A program made the translations under genes and the position numbers. Under the pieces are notes generated by a model. It was not told the DNA's origin. It made no database searches and saw nothing but the letters and a program-made list of their open reading frames with translations. Positions 1 to 8,052 of a stretch of DNA of 9,577 nucleotides are shown here, piece by piece. Source of the stretch: Elusimicrobiota bacterium (GTDB lineage: Bacteria; Elusimicrobiota; Elusimicrobia; Elusimicrobiales; UBA9959); contig DAOWCC010000088.1 in the NCBI GenBank assembly GCA_030639665.1, forward strand, positions 1 through 9,577. Direction: 5' to 3'. Every line of letters begins with the position of its first letter. Within the stretch, counting starts at the first letter, position 1.

Positions 1-2204
1 CCAGTGATTCTATAGAAAAGGATAATAAATTTTATTTGAACGCTAAGGGGATGATAGAACTTACAAGCGTGGATCCCGTAATCAATAATGTTGCATCAGG
101 GCTTGAAGGTATATATTACAGAATAGATGCAAATCCTGAAAATAAATATATATCCGCTTTCAGTTTGATTGAGGGAATAAGAATTTTAAATTACAGCGCT
201 AAAGACAATGTAAGTAATAGCGAAGTTATAAAATCCACTACTATATATGTTGATGGAAACGCTCCGGTTAGTGTTTTAAGCCTGTCGGGTGACCAATATA
301 AAGATACTAAGCAATATGTTAGTGACAGGACGGATATTATTATAACAGCGGAAGATCCGGTTGTAAATAATGTTGCCGTGGGAATTAAAGAAACCAGGTA
401 TTCAATAGATGGAAATTCATTTAGCGATTATTCTTCCTTTAAATTAAACACAGAAGGTAAAAGGATTGTTTCGTTCTATTCCAATGATTATGTAAATAAT
501 GAGGAAGAAATAAAAACATCCGAATTATGGGTGGATAAGACAAAACCCATTACCGAGTTGACAGTAACTGGAGTTAGTTATTCAATGGCTGGCGACAGCA
601 AAATTTATATAACCAAGGATTCCGGTATAGTCTTAACATCAGTTGATTCGATAAGCAGTTCTACCGCGTCAGGAATATTGCTGACAAAATACAGAATAGA
701 CGGCGGAAATTGGCAGCTTTATAGCGGAAGTTTTACCATAACTTCCGAGGGGTTGCATGCGGTTGATTACTATGCCATTGATAAGGTTCAAAATATTGAA
801 GGAATAATTACGCAAAGCATTATAGTGGATAATACCGCGCCGATAAGTTCAATAAGTTTGGGTGAGCCGAAATTTGAAGCATTCGGATTGCCTGTGATAA
901 CACCGAATACATCCATAACAATAACGGCATATGACCCCGTTATAAACGAAACGGCAAGCGGTGTTAACAGTGTTTTATACGAAATAGTAAACGCAAGTAC
1001 TTCATTGAGCACGCCAATAGCTTCATATACTGAGTCTTTTAAAATAACCGAACAAGGAACTTTCATCATAAAATATTGGTCTAAGGATAATGTAGAAAAT
1101 ATAGAAATTCCAAAAGAAATAAAAATTGCGGTTAGCTCATTTGAACTTAATGCCCTATCATCAGTTAATGGTATTAAAATGAACGGAACGGCGGAAATAG
1201 CCGGCAAAGTGGAAAGTAATGAAACAATTTCACTTAATGGCAATACCAATATATATGGCGATGTTGCGGCATATGAAGTAAAGCTTAAGGGGAAAGCCGA
1301 AATAAGCGGTCAAACTACAGAAGGTGTTAGGCCTTTGAATCCCGAGTCTCTATTATTGGGCGACATTATTGAAATAGCCGAAAACATGAATAATAATTCG
1401 CTGATACCAGAAAAATATTTGGATGAAAATGGATATTTAAAAGTTACTGATAATAGCGAATTCACCTTATCCACTGGAATATATGTTTTCAATTCCATTG
1501 AAATAATCGGAAATTCCAAGGTTATTGCTGATGGAGCGGTAAACATATTGCTTAAAGGTGATTTAAAAGTCAGCGGTTCAAGCATGATAAATGAAAGTGG
1601 GTTTGCTAGAAATCTAAATATATTCATGAGCACTGCAAGTGAAATAATGGTAACTGGTTCAAGCGGTTTGAATGCTTATGTTTATGCGCCTAAATCCGAA
1701 ATAAAACTTACGGGAAATTCTTTATTTGGCGGACATTATTTTGTTTCAAGTGTTGATATAAGTGGTGAATCAAATATAATCAAATCAGGCGAAGAATTGC
1801 CCGAACTTGAGATAAAATCAAAAGACAAGAAAAAGTTCGTAAGTTCGTTTTTAGCTCAAACTACCGATACATTCGGCATAGCGGGTGTAAATCCTGAGTT
1901 CACACTTCGTGAAATTTATGTATTCCCAAATCCTTCTTTAAGAGGTCAAAAACCGACATTCCATATAGAGGTCGGCATAGCCGATAGCGTGAAGATAACT
2001 ATTTATACCGTATCAGGCAGATTCGCGCATAATCATATAATGACGGGCATACCGATAACATTAGATGACGGTAATGGCTTGGATTATGCTTATGAATATA
2101 CATGGAGTGATAATATACCAAGCGGTGTTTACTTCTACTATATAGAAGCGAAGAAATCAGGTCGAACGCTTAAAAAGACGGGAAAATTCGCGGTGGTTAG
2201 ATAG
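1..2204 (+). CDS. Large secreted surface protein, 5' partial: OmpL47-type Ig-like repeats, beta-solenoid-like section, sorting-type C-terminal tail
   Basis: The frame is open to the left window edge (first whole codon at position 3), so the true start lies outside; a TTG at 36 is only an internal leucine. Four Ig-like repeats of about 94-98 residues follow one another to about position 1136. Each carries a 'DPV.N..ASG...YRID' phrase, and the first three close with 'VD.T.P' or similar; the third holds the OmpL47-family signature YRIDGGNWQLYSG. Positions 1155-1781 encode short alternating strands rich in G-N-S ('LKGDLKVSG', 'IKLTGNSLFGG'), resembling DUF7305 or bactofilin-type beta-solenoids. 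After a Lys-rich linker, positions 1911-2201 encode a FlgD-Ig/type-IX-like tail ('FPNPS', 'KITIYTVSGR', 'SGVYFYYIEA', ending KFAVVR). The likely role is as an exported adhesin or surface-structure protein. The next gene starts 12 nt downstream, suggesting one operon. The domain style is clear; the ligand or function cannot be read from the sequence. Confidence 0.85.
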   Translation, partial: SDSIEKDNKFYLNAKGMIELTSVDPVINNVASGLEGIYYRIDANPENKYISAFSLIEGIRILNYSAKDNVSNSEVIKSTTIYVDGNAPVSVLSLSGDQYKDTKQYVSDRTDIIITAEDPVVNNVAVGIKETRYSIDGNSFSDYSSFKLNTEGKRIVSFYSNDYVNNEEEIKTSELWVDKTKPITELTVTGVSYSMAGDSKIYITKDSGIVLTSVDSISSSTASGILLTKYRIDGGNWQLYSGSFTITSEGLHAVDYYAIDKVQNIEGIITQSIIVDNTAPISSISLGEPKFEAFGLPVITPNTSITITAYDPVINETASGVNSVLYEIVNASTSLSTPIASYTESFKITEQGTFIIKYWSKDNVENIEIPKEIKIAVSSFELNALSSVNGIKMNGTAEIAGKVESNETISLNGNTNIYGDVAAYEVKLKGKAEISGQTTEGVRPLNPESLLLGDIIEIAENMNNNSLIPEKYLDENGYLKVTDNSEFTLSTGIYVFNSIEIIGNSKVIADGAVNILLKGDLKVSGSSMINESGFARNLNIFMSTASEIMVTGSSGLNAYVYAPKSEIKLTGNSLFGGHYFVSSVDISGESNIIKSGEELPELEIKSKDKKKFVSSFLAQTTDTFGIAGVNPEFTLREIYVFPNPSLRGQKPTFHIEVGIADSVKITIYTVSGRFAHNHIMTGIPITLDDGNGLDYAYEYTWSDNIPSGVYFYYIEAKKSGRTLKKTGKFAVVR

Positions 2205-2216
2205 AGTGGGGGATTT

Positions 2217-3212
2217 ATGAAAATTCCAAAGATAGATACTATAAACAAAATAATTCGTGCGTTAAACAGACCATGGGTTTTAATTTTAGGTATAGGATTT
2301 CTATGTATACCAACCACTAAAATGACTGAAGCTTTGGAAACAGGCGCCGAATTCTTAAAAATAGATACCGACGCCAGAATAGTGTCTATGGGTTCAACTT
2401 TTGCCGCCAGCGCCGAAGGCGTAAATTCAATGATGTATAATCCCGCCATGATGAGCACTATTAAAAACACTGAATTCGGATTCAGCCATACAAAATGGCT
2501 ATTGGATTCAAGTCATAACTTTATAGGCTTTGCCATGCCACTGAAGAGTCTAAGAGTCGGGGAGTCAGAGAGTCGGGGAGTTAGCGGGAATCCATTTATT
2601 TTAGGACTTGGCATAACAAGACTTACAACCGGTTCCATAGAATCAAGAAGCGCGGATAGAAGCAGAACAGGAACCTATCAAGCTTCCGACCAATTAATAT
2701 CAATAGCCGGAGCTAAGAAAATAAATAATACAAGATTAGGCGCGAGCGTAAAATATGTTGAAAGCTCAATCGCCGGAGAAAAAGCAAGTTCAATAGCCGT
2801 TGATTTTGGTTTAAGCAGGCAATTAAAAAGCCTGCCCTTAATGATTGGTTTATCAGTTCAAAACTTTGGTAAATCAATGAAATTTATAAACCAGGAAGAC
2901 CCTCTGCCCTTAAAAGTAACCATGGGAGCCTTAGTCGGTATAATACCGGGATTTAATATGGCCTTTGATATACAAAGAGCCATATACGATAAGCAAACAA
3001 CATTTAATCTTGGAACAGAGTATTCGGTATTTCCCGGATTCGCTTTAAGAAGCGGTTATATGATGCAAGGGGCAAGCAATGAAGGCGGCATAGGAACAGG
3101 ACTTAATATGGGCGCTGGATTTAAAATGATGGGCACGCAAATAGATTATGCGGTAACGCCATTCGGAGAATTGGGCAATGCCCAAAGAATAACGGTTAAA
3201 AGAAAGTTTTAA
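2217..3212 (+). CDS. PorV/PorQ-family (UPF0164-like) outer-membrane barrel protein
   Basis: This 331-residue protein has a basic n-region (residues 1-18), a hydrophobic core WVLILGIGFLCIP (20-32), and then the mature start 'TGAEFLKIDTDARIVSMG'. That is the PorV/PorQ-family opening (FLKI..GAR..AMG), followed by 'YNPAMM', the equivalent of the usual NPAGL. The remainder is amphipathic beta-strand, ending 'PFGELGNAQRITVKRKF' with a terminal Phe typical of BAM-inserted barrels. In Bacteroidetes, PorV is an outer-membrane partner that carries tail-bearing cargo of type IX secretion; that role here is inference. The start is chosen because it supplies the signal peptide, and GGGGGA lies only 3 nt upstream of the ATG, a rather tight spacing. 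It follows the tail-bearing gene by 12 nt. An octamer array (2546-2585) encodes residues about 110-123 (SLRVGESESRGVSG), probably in an exposed loop. It is a paralogue of the minus-strand gene at 3259-4287. Confidence 0.85.
   Translation: MKIPKIDTINKIIRALNRPWVLILGIGFLCIPTTKMTEALETGAEFLKIDTDARIVSMGSTFAASAEGVNSMMYNPAMMSTIKNTEFGFSHTKWLLDSSHNFIGFAMPLKSLRVGESESRGVSGNPFILGLGITRLTTGSIESRSADRSRTGTYQASDQLISIAGAKKINNTRLGASVKYVESSIAGEKASSIAVDFGLSRQLKSLPLMIGLSVQNFGKSMKFINQEDPLPLKVTMGALVGIIPGFNMAFDIQRAIYDKQTTFNLGTEYSVFPGFALRSGYMMQGASNEGGIGTGLNMGAGFKMMGTQIDYAVTPFGELGNAQRITVKRKF
2546..2585 (+). repeat. Octamer tandem array inside the PorV-like gene
   Basis: There are five consecutive 8-bp units starting with GAGTC or GAGTT: GAGTCTAA, GAGTCGGG, GAGTCAGA, GAGTCGGG, GAGTTAGC. 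The first five bases are constant apart from one C-to-T change. The tract is translated as a Ser/Arg/Glu/Gly-rich patch that interrupts beta-strand sequence between 'FIGFAMPL' and 'PFILGLGITRL'. The GAGTC/GAGTT core matches the heptamer array at 7969-8026, so both probably belong to one family of spreading simple repeats. Confidence 0.8.
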
Positions 3213-3258
3213 AGTTTAAGGAAAAGAATTCGCGGAATGTTTTTGCGTTCTTTGCGCG

Positions 3259-4287
3259 TTAGAATTTAAAGGCGGCGGATATTCTATGAACATTTCCAAG
3301 TTCGCCATAAGGCGAGAAAGCATAGTCCAGTGAATATTCTTTATAGCTTATGCCCGTTCCAAGTGTTACATTTCTAAATCCCTCAAAATCAAATAAGGCT
3401 CTTGTATTAAAACCGGAACGCAGGGACACAATGGTGTCTTTGGTGAAATTAATATTTATTTCATTGCCCATGGAAAGATAGGGATAATTATCTTTGGGCG
3501 CCGTTATGTCGGCTGTAATAATAAAATGTTTGGAAAGTTCCGTCGCGGTGCCGAATCGAAATATTGTCGGCAGAGGGTATTCATATTTATCAAATCTGAG
3601 CGTGCCCATCATATTTTGAAGAACCATGGCCATGCGAAAGCGATTATCGAACATATAGGGAAAGTTAATGCCCACATCGGCGGAGACGGTGGTATCCGAT
3701 CCGATGATTGACGAGCGTATTAATTTTCCATTGGCGCCGAGAACAAATCTTTGTTCGGGGTCTTTATTGTAGCCTGTGATATTACAGGCAAAGCCCACGC
3801 TTAAAGCTATATCATAGGGGCGGAAAGAGCCGATATCAATTCCCGAAGAGTCGGTTTGTTTTATTGAGCCGGCGTTTAAATATTGAATTGAAAATCCCCA
3901 GGCTCCGACATCTCCCGCGTTTTGCGCGTAGGCGATGTAATCATAGGACATATCGGCAAGATACGGCATATGCATCATAACAAGGGATTGTTTTTTTATT
4001 TTTATTAAACCCGCCGTATTCCAGAAAATGGCGTCGGCATCATCGGCCATGGCGGTATAAGCTTCTCCCATCGCGGTTGCTCTGGCGCCAACCGCTATTT
4101 TCAAAAATTGAGCGCTATGTGTTCCTACGGAGGCGCTGTCAAAACCGTCGGCGAAAAGATTGTGATTTCCGGCAATTAGCAATAAGCACGCGATAATTAC
4201 TCTGCCGCCCACGCGCCTTAAAAAGGTTGTTTGCGCCTGTCGCCTGTCGCCTGTCGCCTGTTGCGCTGTCGCGCTTTTTGTCTTCAT
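3259..4287 (-). CDS. PorV/PorQ-family (UPF0164-like) outer-membrane barrel protein, paralogue of the plus-strand copy
   Basis: The 342-residue protein contains a textbook PorV/PorQ-family opening at residues 60-93: 'FLKIAVGARATAMGEAYTA', then 'DDADAIFWNTAGL'. The C-terminus 'YGELGNVHRISAAFKF' has the terminal Phe of an outer-membrane barrel and closely parallels the tail of the other PorV-like protein in this window. A signal peptide spans about residues 24-46 (RRVGGRVIIACLLLIAG..., probable cleavage LFA|DG). The ATG overlaps the stop codon of the upstream FN3 gene as ATGA, implying translational coupling in a two-gene operon. Residues about 6-20 (ATAQQATGDRRQAQT) are translated from a 7-bp tandem repeat and look foreign to a signal peptide. 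An alternative GTG start at 4212, 3 nt after AAGG, would exclude the repeat and still give a compact signal peptide. The role as an escort for the tail-bearing upstream protein is inferred from the family and context. Confidence 0.87.
   Translation of the reverse strand: MKTKSATAQQATGDRRQAQTTFLRRVGGRVIIACLLLIAGNHNLFADGFDSASVGTHSAQFLKIAVGARATAMGEAYTAMADDADAIFWNTAGLIKIKKQSLVMMHMPYLADMSYDYIAYAQNAGDVGAWGFSIQYLNAGSIKQTDSSGIDIGSFRPYDIALSVGFACNITGYNKDPEQRFVLGANGKLIRSSIIGSDTTVSADVGINFPYMFDNRFRMAMVLQNMMGTLRFDKYEYPLPTIFRFGTATELSKHFIITADITAPKDNYPYLSMGNEININFTKDTIVSLRSGFNTRALFDFEGFRNVTLGTGISYKEYSLDYAFSPYGELGNVHRISAAFKF
4234..4270 (-). repeat. Heptamer tandem array in the signal-peptide coding region
   Basis: Four perfect copies of CGCCTGT (plus strand; ACAGGCG on the coding strand) occupy 4234-4261, followed by a degenerate fifth copy (TGCGCTGT) to about 4269-4270. 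The unit is not a multiple of three, so the coding strand cycles through all frames (ATGDRRQAQ), and any gain or loss of one unit shifts the downstream frame. It lies 17-53 nt inside the PorV-like gene that starts at 4287. Confidence 0.9.
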
Positions 4288-7200
4288 CTTTCTATCGCCA
4301 CTTTAAACATTTTTTTTGTTTTGCCGTCCGAAGTCTGTATAAGAACCAAATATACTCCGCTTGCCACTTTACGGTTGCTTTTGTTTAAGCCTTCCCAATA
4401 TGCCGTTCCATCCGTCCCTGTTTTTATTTTTTTAACAAATTCGCCCAATAGGGTGTAAATTTTAATTTTTGCCGAGGGGGGAAGATTTGTGAAGTGCATA
4501 ACATCGGTTACGCTTGAAGGCTGATAAGGGTTGGGATAAATGTTTACATTTTTTAATGATTCTCCGGGGGTTATTTCCATTATTTGAAATGTGGACAAAT
4601 GCCAGGTTTGAGCCGTGACTTTATTATTAAGAGTATCCGATACCGAAGGCAGAGGCACCCAGACATTATTTATGTCGTCATAAAGGGCTATAATCAATCT
4701 GCTTCTGTCCATGCCGGCCAGACGGGAATCATTGTTTTTATAGGGAATAGTGAGGGTAAGAGGTTTAAGCAAAAGCATCGACGGCTCTTGAACTATATTC
4801 ATGCCGATGCCGGTTTCCGTTAAAGAGGCTACCTCGCTTACCGGAGAGGCAAATGTTGTTAGCGGTTCAATGGTAATTATGGTGGAACCGCCGAAAGAAT
4901 CGGCGGGCGCGAAAACCAATATATCTCCGTAAGATGTTTCAAGAGTTATAGTGCTGTCGGCATTGTAAATGGCATTGCCGTCAATACTGGCGAAAGTCAT
5001 GGTGGAACCTATGTCGATGAAAGCGGTTTTTATCTGAGTTTGACCTTCCGCTTGCATTCTCGCCCAGTAGGTGGTGTTTGTTAAAAGGTTCCCGAATTGT
5101 AAGTTTGTGTCGGTGGTTGCTCCGGAAGCGGTTATAACCGAATAATCGTTTTTGCTTGAAATTTCAATATTATAAACGGTAAACAAGGAGTTCCCGTTTG
5201 TTTGCCAATTGACCGTGAATCCGTCATACATAAAATTTGTGAATGTTTCGGCGGATGGAACCGCGTATGGCGTAGTGGGATAAGTCAGCGCCGTTGAAAG
5301 AGATGTTGTGGGAGTGGGAACACCGGTGTGATTATAAGCGGAGACTCTCAATTGATATGAAGTATTGGGAATCAAAGATTCAAAATGAGCCGAAGTGTTG
5401 AATGTTACCGAAGATAAAATGGGCTCGCCAAAAGATGAATCGGATGATATTTCCGCGATATAGAGAGTGCTGTCTAAAGGATTATCCCCGCGTCCCCATA
5501 CGAGAGTTGCTGAAGATATTCCCAAATCCGTAAAATTATCGTAAACCGGATTATAAGCCAATGTTGCCATCGCGCTGAATTCAAGCGGGCCGGTGGGAAC
5601 ATTAAATCTGTTAAAAGAGGTAACTCTCGAATAGTGGGTCGTATTTGGTGTAAGTCCTGAAAATTCCGCGAAGCCGTTTTTTGTTGAAGATGAAGCGAAT
5701 GGAGCCGAATAATCCGAATTAAGAGATATTTCCGCCAGATATAAAGTATCGGCGGGATTTGAATTTATATCCCAGTTTAATGTCATGCTGTCTTTGGTTA
5801 AATCATAATTCTGTTGAATCGGAATATTGGCAAGGGTGGCTGTGGTGGGAGCTTGAATATAGTTTTTTTCATTATCCCAATTAATCGCGCCTATTCTAAA
5901 AAAATAAGTGGTGTTTGCCGAAAGATTTTCTATGGATAATCTGTCAACGGAAATTACCGAGGTTTGAGATGAATATAAAATGGCGCTGAAGTCAGGATGA
6001 ACGGAGGATTCAAGTATATAACTTTCGGCTATATCTTTATCGTCCGGCCCCGCGAGAGGCGTCCAACTTATCGTTATGCTTGAATAAAAAACACTAGCCA
6101 AAGCCGGCGCTGAAACGGGCAAACTTAAAGTGGATACTTCTTCGGGAGTTGAGTTGGTATAAACGGTAGCGCCGTTAAATAAAGGCCCGGCTCTAAAATA
6201 ATATTCAGTATTCGCGTCCAATCCCGTGATCAAAAGTGATGAAGCCGCCGAAACTGCTGTTGAATTTTCAGCCGCAATGACATTAAAGTATTGATAAGTG
6301 GAAGCCTGCACCACATAGCCGTCGCAGTCTATGGTTGAAAAAAGGACGGTCGCGTTTGACTGCCCTATGCTTTCAAAAGTTACGGATGAAAGAGGCGGAG
6401 GCACTTCGGTTATTACGGAGTCAAGCTGCGTATATATGGGCGTTTGAGCCCAGTTGATAGCGCCAAGTCTAAGATAATAAGTGGTATGAGGCCAAAGTCC
6501 GTTTATTGAAAGAGAGTTCACTGTATTTAAAGCTGTTGAGGATGAATAAATTATTCCGGGCGCTGAAAAATCGGCGGTTGAGGCTTGAAGAATATAGCCC
6601 TCGGAGGTGTAATTTTGCGGAGATAAGACCAATGGGCTATAGTTGACATTTACGGACACGGAAGAAACATTTGTTGAGGCAAGTTCTTTTGAAAGAGTTA
6701 AGGTAAGCGTTACTGTGGATAAAGTTTGGCTGTAATGCGGATCGTTTGCCGTATTCAAAGCGCCCACTCTGAAATAATAAGTGGTATTGGGGTTTAAGTC
6801 TGAAAGCGTGAGAGTGCTTTGATTAAGAGCGTAAGTTGTTGAAGAAATTGTTTGAGCGCCTGAAGCGAAATTTGTCGAGGAGGCTTCAAGCGTGTAACCC
6901 ATGGCCGAGTCTTCAAGCGGCCCGGCGGGAAAAGCCGCCCATCCGAAAGCGGAGACATTTGAAGATACGGAAATTAAGCTAAAGCTATCTGGTTTTTTTG
7001 TAAGCGTGGTAAAATTTTCGGAATTATTATAATTGGCCGCGTCATTTTGGTTTAGCGCTCCAAGCTTAAAATAATGCGTCGTATTTCTTTCCAAAGAGGC
7101 TAAAGTGGTTGAAGATACTGAGTTATCGTTTGTTGAAAATGAAGTGAGAATGGGTTCATAGATGGGCGAGGTGGTTAATAAAATTGAATAGCCTTCGCTG

Positions 7201-7913
7201 GTTTCAGCTTGATTGGCGCTTTGAAGCGGAGTCCATTTTATGGTCGCGCTGGTTTCATAATTTAAAAATTCCGTTAATGAAGTATCCATAGCCAATGTGC
7301 TGCTGGATATTTCAGATGACGCGGTTGGAATCAAATCAAGATTTAAGGCTTTAATGCGGAAAAAATAAGTTGTGTTCGCGTTTAAATTTCCGATATTTAT
7401 GGGAGGATAAGGCTCTATGATTGAAAAATTTTCCGTGCTGAAATTGTCGGTTGACACATCAACCATATAATCGGTATATTCGGGATTTCCGTTTATATTC
7501 CAATTAATGTTTACGGTCGCCTCGCCGGATGAAATCGCGGTAAAAAAAGTGGAAATAAATGCGGGGCTCAGTGGCGCTCTGGCATAGGTTGTTGTTGATA
7601 TTTCTTCATAGACGGCCTCAATAGTGTTTTTAATCGCAAAGTAATAAATGATATTCGGGTTTAAATCCGCGTAAGATGTTGAATTCGCGCTAAGGGTTCC
7701 CGAAGAAATATATGGCGCAAAAGAAGCGACTGTTGAAATTACCGCCGTATAATTTCCGGTATCCGCGTCCCAGCTGAAATTTGCCGATCCGGTGCTTATG
7801 GAAACAGTTACCGGATTAAGATTTGTGGCAAATGAAAAACAGGCAAATGAAAATACCAGCCAAAATGCCGCCAAACAGCTTTTTAATGTGACTTTTACGC
7901 GCGGGATGTTCAT
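4284..7913 (-). CDS. Large secreted FN3-repeat surface protein with ZU5-like section and sorting-type C-terminal tail
   Basis: The 1209-residue protein has a signal peptide at residues 1-29 (KSCLAAFWLVFSFACFSFA, probable cleavage SFA|TN). Ten FN3-like repeats of 90-100 residues follow. Each ends in a 'LNPNTTYYFRVGALN'-type strand, at about residues 87, 180, 277, 376, 476, 568, 667, 757, 850 and 946. The more central copies also share 'EGYILQAST.....IYSS'. Residues about 974-1115 form a different beta domain ('PLTLTIPYKN', 'LIIALYDD..NVWVPLPS') reminiscent of ZU5-type domains; this label is tentative. Residues about 1119-1209 are a FlgD-Ig/type-IX-like tail (NVNIYPNPYQPS, KIKIYTLLGEFVKKI, SGVYLVLI, FKVAIER). 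The likely role is as an exported adhesin or surface-layer component; no catalytic motif is seen. The start at 7913 is needed for the signal peptide, although no Shine-Dalgarno sequence precedes it. It is translationally coupled (ATGA) to the PorV-like gene downstream. Confidence 0.87.
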   Translation of the reverse strand: MNIPRVKVTLKSCLAAFWLVFSFACFSFATNLNPVTVSISTGSANFSWDADTGNYTAVISTVASFAPYISSGTLSANSTSYADLNPNIIYYFAIKNTIEAVYEEISTTTYARAPLSPAFISTFFTAISSGEATVNINWNINGNPEYTDYMVDVSTDNFSTENFSIIEPYPPINIGNLNANTTYFFRIKALNLDLIPTASSEISSSTLAMDTSLTEFLNYETSATIKWTPLQSANQAETSEGYSILLTTSPIYEPILTSFSTNDNSVSSTTLASLERNTTHYFKLGALNQNDAANYNNSENFTTLTKKPDSFSLISVSSNVSAFGWAAFPAGPLEDSAMGYTLEASSTNFASGAQTISSTTYALNQSTLTLSDLNPNTTYYFRVGALNTANDPHYSQTLSTVTLTLTLSKELASTNVSSVSVNVNYSPLVLSPQNYTSEGYILQASTADFSAPGIIYSSSTALNTVNSLSINGLWPHTTYYLRLGAINWAQTPIYTQLDSVITEVPPPLSSVTFESIGQSNATVLFSTIDCDGYVVQASTYQYFNVIAAENSTAVSAASSLLITGLDANTEYYFRAGPLFNGATVYTNSTPEEVSTLSLPVSAPALASVFYSSITISWTPLAGPDDKDIAESYILESSVHPDFSAILYSSQTSVISVDRLSIENLSANTTYFFRIGAINWDNEKNYIQAPTTATLANIPIQQNYDLTKDSMTLNWDINSNPADTLYLAEISLNSDYSAPFASSSTKNGFAEFSGLTPNTTHYSRVTSFNRFNVPTGPLEFSAMATLAYNPVYDNFTDLGISSATLVWGRGDNPLDSTLYIAEISSDSSFGEPILSSVTFNTSAHFESLIPNTSYQLRVSAYNHTGVPTPTTSLSTALTYPTTPYAVPSAETFTNFMYDGFTVNWQTNGNSLFTVYNIEISSKNDYSVITASGATTDTNLQFGNLLTNTTYWARMQAEGQTQIKTAFIDIGSTMTFASIDGNAIYNADSTITLETSYGDILVFAPADSFGGSTIITIEPLTTFASPVSEVASLTETGIGMNIVQEPSMLLLKPLTLTIPYKNNDSRLAGMDRSRLIIALYDDINNVWVPLPSVSDTLNNKVTAQTWHLSTFQIMEITPGESLKNVNIYPNPYQPSSVTDVMHFTNLPPSAKIKIYTLLGEFVKKIKTGTDGTAYWEGLNKSNRKVASGVYLVLIQTSDGKTKKMFKVAIER

Positions 7914-7919
7914 GTATAT

Positions 7920-7947
7920 AGTTTAGTAAATAATACACTAATGTCAA
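7920..7947 (-). promoter_or_regulatory. Candidate promoter of the FN3/PorV-like operon, possibly giving a leaderless mRNA
   Basis: On the minus strand a perfect TTGACA (7947-7942) is followed after 16 nt by TAAACT (7925-7920), which matches four of six positions of the -10 consensus. The usual initiation distance puts the first transcribed base at or next to the A of the ATG at 7913. That would fit the absence of any Shine-Dalgarno sequence there. The -10 match is modest in A+T-rich DNA. Confidence 0.4.
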
Positions 7948-7968
7948 TTAACAATATGTTACAAATAA

Positions 7969-8026
7969 GAGTCGGGAGTTGATGGTTAGGAGTTTGGGGG
8001 TTGGGAGTTTGAGAGTTAAGAGTTGG
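7969..8026 (+). repeat. Degenerate heptamer array in the divergent intergenic region
   Basis: About eight units of consensus GAGTTNG run in tandem: GAGTCGG, GAGTTGA, TGGTTAG, GAGTTTG, GGGGTTG, then (after one extra G) GAGTTTG, then (after one extra A) GAGTTAA and GAGTTGG. A looser tail of AGTTTGAA/AGTTGAA continues to about 8058. The array fills much of the 230-nt gap between the minus-strand FN3 operon and butyrate kinase. It shares its GAGTC/GAGTT core with the octamer array at 2546-2585. No ORF or RNA gene is seen in it. Confidence 0.8.
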
Positions 8027-8052
8027 AGATGTAATCACGAAAGTTTGAAAAG

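Noticed and set aside
36..38. TTG as the start codon of the first protein
   Set aside because: The frame is open upstream to the window edge, and the upstream residues (KFYL) fit the start of an Ig-like repeat, as in KIYI of a later repeat. No ribosome binding site precedes it.
788..1633. Minus-strand open frames opposite the first gene
   Set aside because: They overlap a coding frame with clear domain repeats, show no family motifs, and their hydrophobic look comes from the complement of A+T-rich codons.
2217..2320. Lipoprotein signal peptide on the first PorV-like protein (Cys at residue 30)
   Set aside because: The residues before Cys (GFL) do not fit a lipobox, and the family is an integral barrel.
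3226..3267. Hairpin between the convergent genes as a bidirectional terminator
   Set aside because: CGCG/CGCG and AATT/AATT can pair only with 4-nt bulges, and no T-run follows. It is too weak to call, so no clean terminator is seen in the 46-nt gap.
7969..8026. CRISPR array
   Set aside because: Units are only 7 bp, degenerate and without spacers; no cas gene is present.
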